From Caulobacterales bacterium (lineage in GTDB: Bacteria; Pseudomonadota; Alphaproteobacteria; Caulobacterales; Caulobacteraceae), in assembly GCA_947475655.1 (NCBI GenBank), contig CANJOB010000006.1, forward strand, positions 1 to 42,305: DNA of 42,305 nt, in the 5' to 3' direction. The notes under the pieces were generated by a model, which was not told the origin of the DNA, searched no databases, and saw nothing but the letters and a program-made list of their open reading frames with translations. Shown piece after piece: positions 18,331 through 26,794 of the stretch (position 1 is its first letter; every line of letters starts with the position of its first letter). The translations under genes and the position numbers were made by a program.

Positions 18331-19260
18331 CTAGTACTTGCGCGCCCGCGCCAGCAGCAGACGGGCGATGGCGAGGACAGTGAAGGTGATGATGAACAGC
18401 ACCAGGCCCAGGGCGGTCAGGGCGGCGGTGTGCATCTCGCCGGTGGCCTCGGTGAATTCGTTGGCGATGGTCGAGGCCAGGGTCGAGCCGCTGTCGAACA
18501 GGGACGTCGGCAGGCCGTGCGCGTTGCCGATGATGAAGGTCACCGCCATGGTCTCGCCGAGCGCGCGGCCCAGCCCCAGCATGATGACGCCGACCGCGCC
18601 GCTGCGCACATAGGGGATGGTGACCGAGCCGACCACCTCCAGCGGGGTGCAGCCGATGCCGTAGGCGCTCTCGCGCACCTGCGGCGGCACGGTGAGGAAC
18701 AGCTCGCGGAACACCGCCGCCATGTAGGGCAGGATCATGATCGCCAGGATCAGGGAGGCGGTGAAGATGTTGGCGCCGTTGGGCACGCCGTTGAAGATCG
18801 TCTCCCAGATCGAGCCGGGCGGGATGACGTAGAGCATCGGGATCTGCACATGCTCGGCGAACCAGGGCGCCAGCACGAACAGGCCCCACATGCCGTAGAC
18901 GATGGAGGGGATGCCGGCGAGCAGCTCGACGGCGATGGCGATGGGCCGCGCCAGCATGCCGGGGCAGAACTCGACCAGGAAGATCGCCACACCGGCGGCG
19001 ATGGGTAGGGCCAGGGCCAAGGCCAGGGCCGAGGTGATCAGGGTGCCGGCGATCGGCCCGGCGGCGCCGTAGACCTCGGTCACCGGATTCCAGGTGGTGT
19101 CGAAGAAGAAGCCGATGCCGAACTTGGCGAAGGCGGGCCAGCCGCCGATCAGCAGGGATGCCACCACCCCGGTCAGGGCCGCCAGCAGAAGCGTGGCCGC
19201 CGAAACGCAGGCGTAGCGGAAGATCGGGTCGAAGGCCGCGCCGCGCGATTGCTTGGTCAC
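18331..19260 (-). CDS. pstC: Phosphate ABC transporter permease PstC
   Basis: A 309-residue inner-membrane permease, partner of PstA, with about six membrane segments. Family marks include FFFDTTWNPVTEVYGAAGPI, AVELLAGIPSIVYGMWGLF and the ATPase-contact region GLGRALGETMAVTFIIGNA. The start is a GTG (VTKQSRGAAFDPIF) since no ATG fits before the first membrane helix and upstream sequence is the pstS/pstC gap; the track's 500-aa ORF is an extension through pstS in another frame. It lies 26 bases after pstS. Confidence 0.95.
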   Translation of the reverse strand: MTKQSRGAAFDPIFRYACVSAATLLLAALTGVVASLLIGGWPAFAKFGIGFFFDTTWNPVTEVYGAAGPIAGTLITSALALALALPIAAGVAIFLVEFCPGMLARPIAIAVELLAGIPSIVYGMWGLFVLAPWFAEHVQIPMLYVIPPGSIWETIFNGVPNGANIFTASLILAIMILPYMAAVFRELFLTVPPQVRESAYGIGCTPLEVVGSVTIPYVRSGAVGVIMLGLGRALGETMAVTFIIGNAHGLPTSLFDSGSTLASTIANEFTEATGEMHTAALTALGLVLFIITFTVLAIARLLLARARKY

Positions 19261-19286
19261 TGTCTCGGTTCCGGTGGATGGGCCGC

Positions 19287-20324
19287 CTAGCCGGCGGTGT
19301 AGAGGGCCTTGCCGGCGGCCTTGATCTGGCTCGCCCACTGGCGGCGGACCAGGGTCTTCACCGCCGCCGGCATGGGCACGTAGTCGAGGGCGGCTGCCGA
19401 GGCGTCGCCGCTTTTGTAGGCCCAGTCGAAGAACTTCAGCACCTGCTGGCCGGTGATGGCGTTGGCCTGGGTCTTGTGCACCAGGATGAAGGTGGCGGCG
19501 GTGATCGGCCAGGTGTTCGCCCCCGGCTGATCGAGCAGCAGCATGTAGTTGCCCGGCGCCTTGGCCCAGTCGGCGCTGGCGGCGGCGGCGGCGAAATTGG
19601 CCGCCACCGGCTGCGGGTACTGGCCGGCCTTGTTCTGCACCAGGACGTAGGTGGCCCTGTTCTGTTTGGCGTAGGCGTATTCGACGTAGCCGATCGAGCC
19701 GATGGTCTGTTTGACGAAGGCGGAGACGCCGTCGTTGCCCTTGCCGCCAAGGCCCACCGGCCACTGCACGGCGTCGTTGGCGCCGACCTGCTTGGCCCAG
19801 GCCGGGCTCTTCATCGACAGGTATGAGGTCCACTGGAACGAGGTGCCTGAACCGTCGGAGCGGTGCACCACGGTGATCGGCAGGTTGGGGAAGCGCACCC
19901 CCGGGTTGAGGGCGGCGATGCGCGGATCGCTCCAGCGCTTGACGCCGCCGAGGTAGATGTCGGCCAGCAGGGCGCCGGTCAGCTTGATCTGGCCCGGCTT
20001 CATGCCCGGCAGGTTCACGATCGGCGTCACCCCGCCCATGACCATGGGGAACTGGTACAGGCCGGACTTGTTGAGCTCATCGACCTTCAGCGGCTTGTCG
20101 GTGGCGCCGAAGGCCACGGTCTTGGCCTGGATCTGCTTGATGCCGCCGCCCGAGCCGATGGCCTGGTAGTTCAGGCCCGTGCCGGTCTGGGCCCGATAGG
20201 TTTCCGCCCACTTGGCGTAGACCGGAGCCGGGAAGGTCGCGCCGGCGCCGGAGATGTCGGCCGCGCTCGCGGCCGAGCCGATCACGAGGGCGGCGCCGAG
20301 GGCGGCGGCGAGGGTCTTGAGCAT
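19287..20324 (-). CDS. pstS: Periplasmic phosphate-binding protein PstS
   Basis: A 345-residue exported protein that captures phosphate for PstCAB. The signal peptide (MLKTLAAALGAALVIGSAASA) is followed by ADISGAGATFPAPVYAKWAE. Phosphate-loop marks are YQAIGSGGGIKQI, GATDKPL and VHRSDGSGTSFQWTSYL. Two ATGs are adjacent (20327 and 20324); the second has the better spacing from GGAG. It is the first gene of the operon and has a three-repeat Pho box about 60-90 bases upstream, so it should be induced by PhoB when phosphate is low. Confidence 0.97.
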   Translation of the reverse strand: MLKTLAAALGAALVIGSAASAADISGAGATFPAPVYAKWAETYRAQTGTGLNYQAIGSGGGIKQIQAKTVAFGATDKPLKVDELNKSGLYQFPMVMGGVTPIVNLPGMKPGQIKLTGALLADIYLGGVKRWSDPRIAALNPGVRFPNLPITVVHRSDGSGTSFQWTSYLSMKSPAWAKQVGANDAVQWPVGLGGKGNDGVSAFVKQTIGSIGYVEYAYAKQNRATYVLVQNKAGQYPQPVAANFAAAAASADWAKAPGNYMLLLDQPGANTWPITAATFILVHKTQANAITGQQVLKFFDWAYKSGDASAAALDYVPMPAAVKTLVRRQWASQIKAAGKALYTAG

Positions 20325-20382
20325 CATATTCTCCACGAGGGACGGGTTCCGCCCCTCAGGGCCGGAGCCGTAGGGGGGATAT

Positions 20383-20411
20383 ACAACAGCTATGTGACAC
20401 TCATCTGACAG
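20383..20411 (-). promoter_or_regulatory. Pho box (PhoB binding site) for pstSCAB-phoU
   Basis: On the minus strand the half-sites CTGTCAG, GTGTCAC and CTGTTGT recur at an exact 11-base period (starting at 20411, 20400 and 20389), separated by AT-rich tetramers ATGA and ATAG. This is the canonical PhoB direct-repeat layout, and it faces pstS. Confidence 0.88.
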
Positions 20412-20642
20412 TTTGGCCGGCGGAGGCCCGGTCATCCACAGGCATTCCGTGCGCCAGCGCCAAGCCTGTACCGCCCTGGCGAGCATGTTTTTCGGCCGCC
20501 TGGCCGGGCCGGCGGGAGACTACGCGCCCCGACAGGCGTCACGCTCAGCGCTTCAGGGCGCCAGCTCGCGAAGAGGCATATCATACCGTCGACTTGACCA
20601 CGCGGCCAACGACGAGGGCGGCCTGTGGGGGCAGTGGCGCTT
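20412..20642. other. Gap between pstS promoter and upstream gene, nothing recognised
   Basis: Together with the pstS promoter this makes about 315 bases without a gene. Beyond the Pho box I see no supported coding sequence, terminator or repeat; the short ORFs here have no ribosome-binding site or family resemblance. Confidence 0.4.
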
Positions 20643-21449
20643 CTAACCGCCGGCCCCGGCTGGGGGCGCCGGGAACGGCCGCTCGACCACGAAGGTGATG
20701 GCCGCATCCGTCGCCGCGATCACCTTGATCACCGCCCCGCCGGCCGACACCCGGTCCCCCGCGGCCAGGTCATGCGTCAGCGTGGTTTCCCTGGCCGGCC
20801 GGCCGCCCGACAGCTCGCGGTGGATCAGGGAGAGCGTGTTCCCGGAGACTCCGCCATAGACCAGCTCCTGGCCGGCGCCGACCGGGCCGCCGTCGGCGCA
20901 GACGGTGTGGCCGATCACGGCGTCGCTGACGATGATGTCCTCGGCGGAATTGCCCCAATAGAGGTGCGAGATCAGCTTGGTCCTGTCGTCGACGGGGACC
21001 AGGAAATAAATCCCGATCGGCTCGGGGCCCGCCTTGCCGCCATAGTCCACGCGCGCGCCGGGATGGATGTAGACCTCCTGCACCTCGTTCTTGAACGTGA
21101 CCAGCGGTCCGGCCGGCACGATCACCTGGTAGCGGTTGCGGCCCTTGCCGGCGGAAAAGGTGAAGGGGCCGCTGATCGAGGACACCAGGTCGGTCATGGT
21201 CCAGCGACCGCGCCACATCATCACGGCCCCGGGGGCGGCCCGGGACCATTCGCCGACCATGGGCGCGGAATGCTCCATCGGGCCGAGGCTGACCGGGATC
21301 GTCAGGTCGGGGCCCGGAAGCTTGAGGTCCTTGCACTGTTGCGGAAGCGCCGGGGCGGATGCCGTCTGCGCCAGGGCGCCGGTGGCGAAACAACAGAACG
21401 CGAGGATCAGCAGCGTCCGCCGTAGATCGGGATTCTTCAAATAATCCAT
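20643..21449 (-). CDS. Secreted protein of unknown function
   Basis: A 268-residue exported protein. The N-terminus MDYLKNPDLRRTLLILAFCCFATGALAQ is a signal peptide cleaved near ALAQ. The ATG at 21449 was chosen for this; the track's start at 21482 is a TTG with no better site. The mature protein is mostly short beta strands (PFTFSAGKGRNRYQVIVPAG, VYIHPGARVDYGG, SHLYWGNSAEDIIV), with Cys residues at the start and middle. I do not recognise a family; a beta-sandwich or cupin-like fold is possible. It is divergent from a TonB-dependent receptor gene that has a Pho box in the shared 243-base gap, so it may respond to phosphate too (inference). Confidence 0.7.
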   Translation of the reverse strand: MDYLKNPDLRRTLLILAFCCFATGALAQTASAPALPQQCKDLKLPGPDLTIPVSLGPMEHSAPMVGEWSRAAPGAVMMWRGRWTMTDLVSSISGPFTFSAGKGRNRYQVIVPAGPLVTFKNEVQEVYIHPGARVDYGGKAGPEPIGIYFLVPVDDRTKLISHLYWGNSAEDIIVSDAVIGHTVCADGGPVGAGQELVYGGVSGNTLSLIHRELSGGRPARETTLTHDLAAGDRVSAGGAVIKVIAATDAAITFVVERPFPAPPAGAGG

Positions 21450-21587
21450 CGCACTGAAGTCTGGTCCTTTCGCCCTCCCCAAGGCTAGACCCGGAATCGT
21501 ATACGAACTTCGCCGCGGCTATCTACCTCGGCCGACACGATTTTCCCGTTAAGGATTTCGTCACACGCCGGCGGCTTTTCCACCCGG

Positions 21588-21616
21588 CTGTAATGAAACT
21601 GTCATCTTACCCTCAC
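21588..21616 (+). promoter_or_regulatory. Pho box upstream of the TonB-dependent receptor
   Basis: Half-sites CTGTAAT (21588), CTGTCAT (21599) and a weaker CCCTCAC (21610) repeat at an exact 11-base period with spacers GAAA and CTTA. The central site is a perfect consensus half-site. It ends 76 bases before the receptor ATG and also lies in the promoter region of the divergent secreted-protein gene. Confidence 0.82.
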
Positions 21617-21692
21617 AGAACGGTCTTTTCCGCCCGGTATGCGACCCCCAGCCCGTCGGAGACACGGCGGTCGCTGCTAAGGGGATATCCAA

Positions 21693-24122
21693 ATGACCAC
21701 CATTCGCCATAGGGCGGACATCCGCGCGCGCCTGCTGTTGGGCAGCGCGCTGATCGCGCTCACCGCTTCGCCCGCCTTCGCCCAGACCGAGACGCGCCCG
21801 GCCTCCAACGGCATTTCGGAAGTCATCGTCACCGCGACGAAGAGCGCCACCAACCTGCAGCGGACCCCGATCGCGATCTCGGTCATCGCCGCGGCCGACA
21901 TGGAATCGCGCCACGTCGAAAGCCTGCTGAACCTCGCCGACGGCGCCCTGCCCTCCCTGCGCGTCGCCACCTTCGAAGCCCGCCAGTCGGCCCTGACCGT
22001 CGGCATCCGCGGCATCGTGCCGTTCGACGCTAACCAGACCGCCCGCGACCAGGGCGTCGGCGTCTATATCGACGGCGTGTACCTGGGCCGTCAGCAAGGC
22101 CTCAACGCGGCCCTGTTCGACGTGCAGCGCATCGAAGTGCTGCGCGGCCCGCAAGGCACGCTGTTTGGGCGCAACACCGAAGGCGGCGCGCTCAGCATCG
22201 TCACCAAGCAGCCGACCGGCCAAATGGGCGGCCGCCTCACCGTCGGCGCCGGCAACTACGGTTCCTACGGCGCCGAAGTGCACCATGACTTCCCTGAGTT
22301 CGCCAACATCGCGGTCAAGGTCGACGCCCTGGTCCAGCACCAGGACGCCTTCGTGAAGAACCCGAAGGATGGCGAGGCCGGCTGGGGTCAGTACCACCGC
22401 CGCGGCGGCCGGATCACCGCCCTGTGGACTCCGACCGACGACTTCAACGCCGAGTTCTCCTTCGACATCGCCAAGGATGAGAACACCCCGTTCTACAGCC
22501 AGCTGCTGAGCTTCAACCCCTACGGCAAGCGCGTCCGCACCCTGGCGGAGGTCACCGCCACCGCCACGGCCCCAGCCGGCACGATCAATCCGCTGCCGGC
22601 CCTGATCAAGGTCCACAGCTCGCGTCAGAACGTCTCCGACGTCGGCGCCGTGCAGCAGCCGAGCGTCGACGACACCGGCGGCGCCGCCGCCACCCTGAAG
22701 TGGAACGTCAACGACAATCTGGAGCTGCGTTCGATCACGGCCGCCCGCGCGGTCGGCACCAACCAGTGGGACAACTCCGGCATCGCCAGCCGCAGCATCT
22801 TCGCCCCGAACGCCACCTTCGGCCGTTACAGCCTGTCCGACCTCTATCAACGTCAGTTCAGCCAGGAGTTCCAGGCGGTCGGCAAGTTCAGCGACCAGCT
22901 GACCTACGTCGCCGGCATCTACTACTTCAAGGAACACGCCAAGGAATCGGCCGCGACCCCGCTCACCAACCAGTGGAACGCCGACGGCACCGCCTACACC
23001 ATCCGCAGCTCGGCCGGCACCTCCAAGGCCGCCGCCGGCACGGCGGGCTGGGAATATTCGAGCCGGTTCCTGACCCGCGCCAGCCAGGCCGACACCACCA
23101 GCATGGCGATCTACGGCCAGGCCACCTACACCCCGGCGTGGATGGAAGCCCTGCACCTGACCGTCGGCGGACGTATGACCGACGACAAGCGCGACGGCAC
23201 GCTCTACGTCGTCAACAGCCGGGCGACGAACTTCAAGTTTGACTACGATGACAGCCGTTTCGACCCGCTGGTCAACCTGTCCTACGACGCGGCCGACGGC
23301 ATCAACCTCTATGCCAAGTATTCGACCGGCTTCCGCGCCGGCGGCGCCAACGCCCGTTCGGCGACCTTTACCGCCTTCAAGCCCGAAGAAGTGAAAGCCT
23401 ATGAACTGGGCGCGAAGATGGACCTGCTGGACCGTCGCCTTCGCGTGAACCTGGCAGCCTACGCCATGGATCGCGCCGACACCCAGATCGACTTCGACAA
23501 CGTCGATACCACGATCGGCAGCCCCACCATCGGCGCGCACACCGAGGAAACCCGCAACGCGCCGGGCAAGTCGAAAATCCGCGGCTTCGAAGCTGAACTG
23601 ACCTTCAAGCCGATCGACGCCATGACCGTGGGCCTCAACTACGCCTACACGGACGTGAAGGTCCCGGCCGCGCCGTTCCCCTTCACCGGCAACGTCGACG
23701 TTCCGGTCGGCACGCCGTTCCCGGTCAACGTGGTCTACACCCCGCCGAACGCGGCCTCGGCCTATGTCGACTATGAAATGCCGGTCGGCGCCCTGACCTT
23801 CCGCAGCCACATCGACGCCAACTACGCCGACGCCCAGTATTCGTTCCAGACCGAGTTCGCAGATGTGTCGCCGACCGGGAAGCTGGTCCGCAACGTCCAG
23901 CAAAAGGGCGACAAGAGCTTCATCGTCAACGGCTATGTCGCCCTGGCTGACATCGGCAACGCCGGTGATGGCGCCACGGCGACCCTCTCGTTCTGGGCCC
24001 GCAACCTGCTGGACGAGACCTACGTCTACCGCGTCTCGGTCGCCAACCGCGGCACGATCGGCGACTACGGCAACCTCAACCCGCCGCGCACCTTCGGCGT
24101 CGAGCTGAAGGTCCAGTACTAA
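21693..24122 (+). CDS. TonB-dependent outer-membrane receptor, probably phosphate-regulated
   Basis: An 809-residue outer-membrane active importer, energised by TonB. A signal peptide (residues 1-29, cut near AFAQ) is followed by the TonB-box region ISEVIVTATKS, then the plug domain (about 40-160; RIEVLRGPQGTLFGRNTEGGALSIVTKQP) and a 22-strand-type beta barrel that ends LNPPRTFGVELKVQY with a C-terminal aromatic residue. AAGGGG precedes the ATG. The substrate is unknown. The Pho box upstream indicates induction in phosphate limitation, as known for several TonB receptors of Caulobacter, so a phosphorus-containing ligand is likely (inference). A hairpin terminator follows directly. Confidence 0.95.
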   Translation: MTTIRHRADIRARLLLGSALIALTASPAFAQTETRPASNGISEVIVTATKSATNLQRTPIAISVIAAADMESRHVESLLNLADGALPSLRVATFEARQSALTVGIRGIVPFDANQTARDQGVGVYIDGVYLGRQQGLNAALFDVQRIEVLRGPQGTLFGRNTEGGALSIVTKQPTGQMGGRLTVGAGNYGSYGAEVHHDFPEFANIAVKVDALVQHQDAFVKNPKDGEAGWGQYHRRGGRITALWTPTDDFNAEFSFDIAKDENTPFYSQLLSFNPYGKRVRTLAEVTATATAPAGTINPLPALIKVHSSRQNVSDVGAVQQPSVDDTGGAAATLKWNVNDNLELRSITAARAVGTNQWDNSGIASRSIFAPNATFGRYSLSDLYQRQFSQEFQAVGKFSDQLTYVAGIYYFKEHAKESAATPLTNQWNADGTAYTIRSSAGTSKAAAGTAGWEYSSRFLTRASQADTTSMAIYGQATYTPAWMEALHLTVGGRMTDDKRDGTLYVVNSRATNFKFDYDDSRFDPLVNLSYDAADGINLYAKYSTGFRAGGANARSATFTAFKPEEVKAYELGAKMDLLDRRLRVNLAAYAMDRADTQIDFDNVDTTIGSPTIGAHTEETRNAPGKSKIRGFEAELTFKPIDAMTVGLNYAYTDVKVPAAPFPFTGNVDVPVGTPFPVNVVYTPPNAASAYVDYEMPVGALTFRSHIDANYADAQYSFQTEFADVSPTGKLVRNVQQKGDKSFIVNGYVALADIGNAGDGATATLSFWARNLLDETYVYRVSVANRGTIGDYGNLNPPRTFGVELKVQY

Positions 24123-24143
24123 ACCCTACACCCTACGGAAGAT

Positions 24144-24176
24144 GGGGGCGACGCCGCGAGGCGCCGCCCCTTTTTC
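24144..24176 (+). terminator. Rho-independent terminator of the TonB receptor gene
   Basis: GGGGCG-A-CGCC pairs with GGCG-C-CGCCCC around a GCGA loop, with a single A/C mismatch, followed by TTTTTC, 21 bases after the stop codon. Confidence 0.85.
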
Positions 24177-24247
24177 TTGCGCCCTAGTCTTTCGATCAGC
24201 CCTCGGAAGGCTGAGCTCTCCCTGGGGACCCACCGTCCATCCGCAAA

Positions 24248-24282
24248 GAAAAAAGGGCCGCCCGGAGGGGCGACCCTTTTCT
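24248..24282. terminator. Bidirectional terminator between receptor and dctA
   Basis: GGGCCGCCC and GGGCGACCC form a stem (one C/A mismatch) around GGAG. A-rich sequence lies on the left and T-rich on the right, so it works for both strands, notably for dctA reading leftward. Confidence 0.75.
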
Positions 24283-24304
24283 TTCGTTGCGACAATCACT
24301 TGTC

Positions 24305-24351
24305 GCCGCTGCGAAGGCCTAGCCCTTGGCGGGCTTGGCCTTCGCAGCGGC
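24305..24351. repeat. Perfect 15-bp inverted repeat around the dctA stop codon
   Basis: GCCGCTGCGAAGGCC (24305-24319) and its exact complement GGCCTTCGCAGCGGC (24337-24351) flank a 17-base loop that contains the dctA TAG and final codons. One arm is coding, the other is 3' untranslated. No T run follows, so RNA stabilisation or attenuation is more likely than plain termination. Confidence 0.7.
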
Positions 24352-25683
24352 CTTGGCGCGGGGCTTGCGCGGCTCCCGGGTCGACTGTTCGACGATCGGC
24401 TTGTCCGCGGCTTCCAGCGCCTCCACGAAGGCCGGGCCGCGCTTGAGTTCGCGGTTCAGCACCGTCCGGTCCAGTTTCTTTTCCCAGGCGGCGACCACCA
24501 GGGTGGCGACGCCGTTGCCGGTCAGGTTCACCATGGCGCGGCACTGGCTCATGAAGCGGTCGATGCCCACCAGCACCGCCAGGGCGGCGACCGGAACGTC
24601 CGGCACCACCGCCAGGGTGGCGGCCAGCACGATGAAGCCCGCGCCGGCGACGCCGGTGGCGCCCTTGGAGGTCAGCATGGCCACGATCAGCAGGGTGGCG
24701 ATCTGGGTGGCCGAAAGGTGGGTGTTGGTTGCCTGGGCCAGGAACAGGGTGGCCAGGGTCATGTAGATGTTGGTGCCGTCCAGATTGAAGCTGTAGCCGG
24801 CCGGAATCACCAGGCCGACGACGGGCTTGTCGGCGCCCAGACGCTCCATCTTCAGCATCATCTGCGGTAGCACCGTCTCCGAGGAGCAAGTGCCCAGCAC
24901 GATCAGCAGTTCTTCGCGGATGTAGGCGAGGAATTTGAGGATCGAGAAACCCGACAGCCAGGCCACCGCGCCCAGCACCACCAGGACGAAGACGATGGAG
25001 GTGATGTAGAACACGCCGATCAGGGCGGCCAGCTTGACCAGCGAGACGAGGCCGAACTTGCCGAGGGTGAAGCCCATCGCGCCGAATGCCGCCAGGGGCG
25101 CGACCTTGACGATGATGTTGATCATGCCGAAGAAGATCTTCGAGACGTCCTCCAGCGCGTGGCCGATCCTCTCGCCGAGCGGGCCGAGGCGGACCGCGAC
25201 GACGCCGACGAAGACCGCGATCACCAGGGTCTGCAGGATGTCGCCGTCGGCCAGGGCGCCGAAGAAGCTCGTCGGCACGAGGTGCATGATGTAGTCGATC
25301 GGCTTCATCTCGGCCGCCTTGCCCACATACTGGGCGGCGATGGCCGGATCGAGGGTCGCCGGGTCGATGTTGAAGCCCGTGCCGGGGTGGAACAGGAACG
25401 CGGCGCCGATGCCGATGAAGAGGGCGAAGGTCGAGACGACCTCGAAATAGATCAGGGCCTTGAGCCCCACCGACCCGAGCGCCTTGAGGTTGCTCATGTG
25501 CGCGATGCCCGCCGCGACGGTGCAGAACACCACGGGGGCGATCACCATCTTGACGAGGTTGATGAAGATGTCGCCGAGCGGCTTCAGGGCCACGCCGACA
25601 TCGGGCCAGAGCACGCCGACGATAGAGCCCAGGATGATCCCGATGATCACCTGCATATAAAGTGGTTTTACGAAACGCAGCAT
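24319..25683 (-). CDS. dctA: C4-dicarboxylate transporter DctA (DAACS family)
   Basis: A 454-residue inner-membrane symporter for succinate, fumarate and malate, driven by cations. Family marks include [19 protein letters not shown], the serine-rich hairpin [14 protein letters not shown] and the substrate-site run [17 protein letters not shown], then [12 protein letters not shown] and [14 protein letters not shown]. The C-terminal tail is an Ala/Lys-rich low-complexity stretch ([15 protein letters not shown]). The ATG of [11 protein letters not shown] fits the family start. Upstream are a possible promoter (TTGACG, then TTATAA after 19 bases) and a perfect 16-base palindrome. Confidence 0.95.
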   Translation of the reverse strand: MLRFVKPLYMQVIIGIILGSIVGVLWPDVGVALKPLGDIFINLVKMVIAPVVFCTVAAGIAHMSNLKALGSVGLKALIYFEVVSTFALFIGIGAAFLFHPGTGFNIDPATLDPAIAAQYVGKAAEMKPIDYIMHLVPTSFFGALADGDILQTLVIAVFVGVVAVRLGPLGERIGHALEDVSKIFFGMINIIVKVAPLAAFGAMGFTLGKFGLVSLVKLAALIGVFYITSIVFVLVVLGAVAWLSGFSILKFLAYIREELLIVLGTCSSETVLPQMMLKMERLGADKPVVGLVIPAGYSFNLDGTNIYMTLATLFLAQATNTHLSATQIATLLIVAMLTSKGATGVAGAGFIVLAATLAVVPDVPVAALAVLVGIDRFMSQCRAMVNLTGNGVATLVVAAWEKKLDRTVLNRELKRGPAFVEALEAADKPIVEQSTREPRKPRAKAAAKAKPAKG

Positions 25684-25791
25684 CGCCCCCTCCGAACCCC
25701 AAGCCGCGCCGCTTTCAGGCGCTTATAACCGCTATAGAGCACGCCTCCGTCAAAGCGAAGGCGCATTTCGCCCGCCATTGCTGGGTCTTCC

Positions 25792-25807
25792 AGAGAAACG
25801 TTTCTCT
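25792..25807. promoter_or_regulatory. Perfect 16-bp palindrome upstream of dctA, operator candidate
   Basis: AGAGAAACGTTTCTCT is a loop-less perfect palindrome with an AACGTT core, the type bound by LacI-family dimers. It lies 109 bases from the dctA ATG, about 40 bases upstream of a possible -35, and 15 bases past the SDR stop codon. No LacI-type regulator is in the window. Confidence 0.45.
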
Positions 25808-25821
25808 ATAACACACGCGCC

Positions 25822-26745
25822 CTAGGGCGGTGGCCAGTGGAACACCTCCGCCTGGCCTTCAAGGCCGTAGAACTGTGCCGAAAGTTCCGGCAGGGCCCGC
25901 TCGGCGATGGATTGCGGCGTCCAGCCGTTCTCGTCGATCACGCTGCCCAGCGGCCGCGGCTGGCTCATCAGGATGATCTCGTTGCCGCGGGCGACGAAGA
26001 CCTGGCCGGTGACATCCTTCGTGGCCGGAGCCGCCAGGGCCACGGCCAGCTGCGCCACCTGGTCGGGCCGCATGCGCGCCTTCATCTGCTCGACCCACTG
26101 GGCGTTGGCCTTGTCGGCCTGGTCGATGGGGATGGTGTCGATCATCCGCGTCCAGGCGAAGGGCGAGACCACATTGCTGCGCACGCCCTTGGCCTTGCCC
26201 TCCATGGCCAGGATGCGGGAGAGGCCCGCGACGCCCATCTTGGCCGCGCCATAGTTGGTCTGGCCGATCTGGCCGACCAGGCCGCTGGTCGAGCTGAAGA
26301 ACACGAACGCCCCCTCGCCCTGGTCGCGGAAATAAGGCGTGGCGGCGCGGGCCAGGTTGAAGGCGCCGCCCAGGTGCACCCCGACCACCGCGTCCCAGTT
26401 CTCCGGGTCCATCTTGTGCAGCATGCCGTCGCGCAGGAAGCCGGCCGGGTTGATCACCGCGTGCAGTCCGCCGAATTCACCTATGGCCTGGGCCACCATC
26501 GCTGAGGCGGCGTCGCGGTCGGCGACGCTGTCGGTGTTGGCCACCGCCTTACCTTGCGTGGCCTTGATCTCAGCCACGGTCTGCTCGGCGGGGCCGGCGC
26601 TGGCGCCCTGGCCGGAAACGGCGACGCCCAGGTCGTTGACCACGACGCTCGCCCCCTGCGCCGCCGCCAACAGCGCGCAGGCCTTGCCGATGCCGCCGCC
26701 CGCGCCGGTGACCAGCACCACCTTGCCTTCGAGAACCCGAGTCAT
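25822..26745 (-). CDS. Short-chain dehydrogenase/reductase (3-hydroxyacyl-CoA dehydrogenase-like)
   Basis: A 307-residue cytoplasmic SDR. The NAD(P)-binding motif is VTGAGGGIGKAC at residues 12-25, with VVVNDLG after the second strand, favouring NAD. The catalytic triad is visible as Ser in FFSSTSG and Tyr-x-x-x-Lys in NYGAAKMG. The sequence style resembles the SDR half of peroxisome-type multifunctional hydratase-dehydrogenases, so a beta-hydroxyacyl-CoA substrate is possible. The ATG at 26745 was chosen for its GGAG site; the TTG at 26757 is less likely. It lies 49 bases after xdhC on the same strand, so it may be at the tail of that operon, with no clear link to purines. Confidence 0.9.
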   Translation of the reverse strand: MTRVLEGKVVLVTGAGGGIGKACALLAAAQGASVVVNDLGVAVSGQGASAGPAEQTVAEIKATQGKAVANTDSVADRDAASAMVAQAIGEFGGLHAVINPAGFLRDGMLHKMDPENWDAVVGVHLGGAFNLARAATPYFRDQGEGAFVFFSSTSGLVGQIGQTNYGAAKMGVAGLSRILAMEGKAKGVRSNVVSPFAWTRMIDTIPIDQADKANAQWVEQMKARMRPDQVAQLAVALAAPATKDVTGQVFVARGNEIILMSQPRPLGSVIDENGWTPQSIAERALPELSAQFYGLEGQAEVFHWPPP

Positions 26746-26794
26746 GTCCGCTCCCAACTAAGGGGGCGCATGAGGCAAATCCGGGCGGCCGCCG

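Noticed and set aside
20413-20707. Small ORFs on both strands between pstS and the secreted gene
   Set aside because: No ribosome-binding site, no signal or domain, and Arg/Pro/Gly-rich composition typical of noise.
21561-23903. 780-aa minus-strand ORF
   Set aside because: Antisense to the TonB receptor; low-complexity Gly/Val/Arg composition and no start signal.
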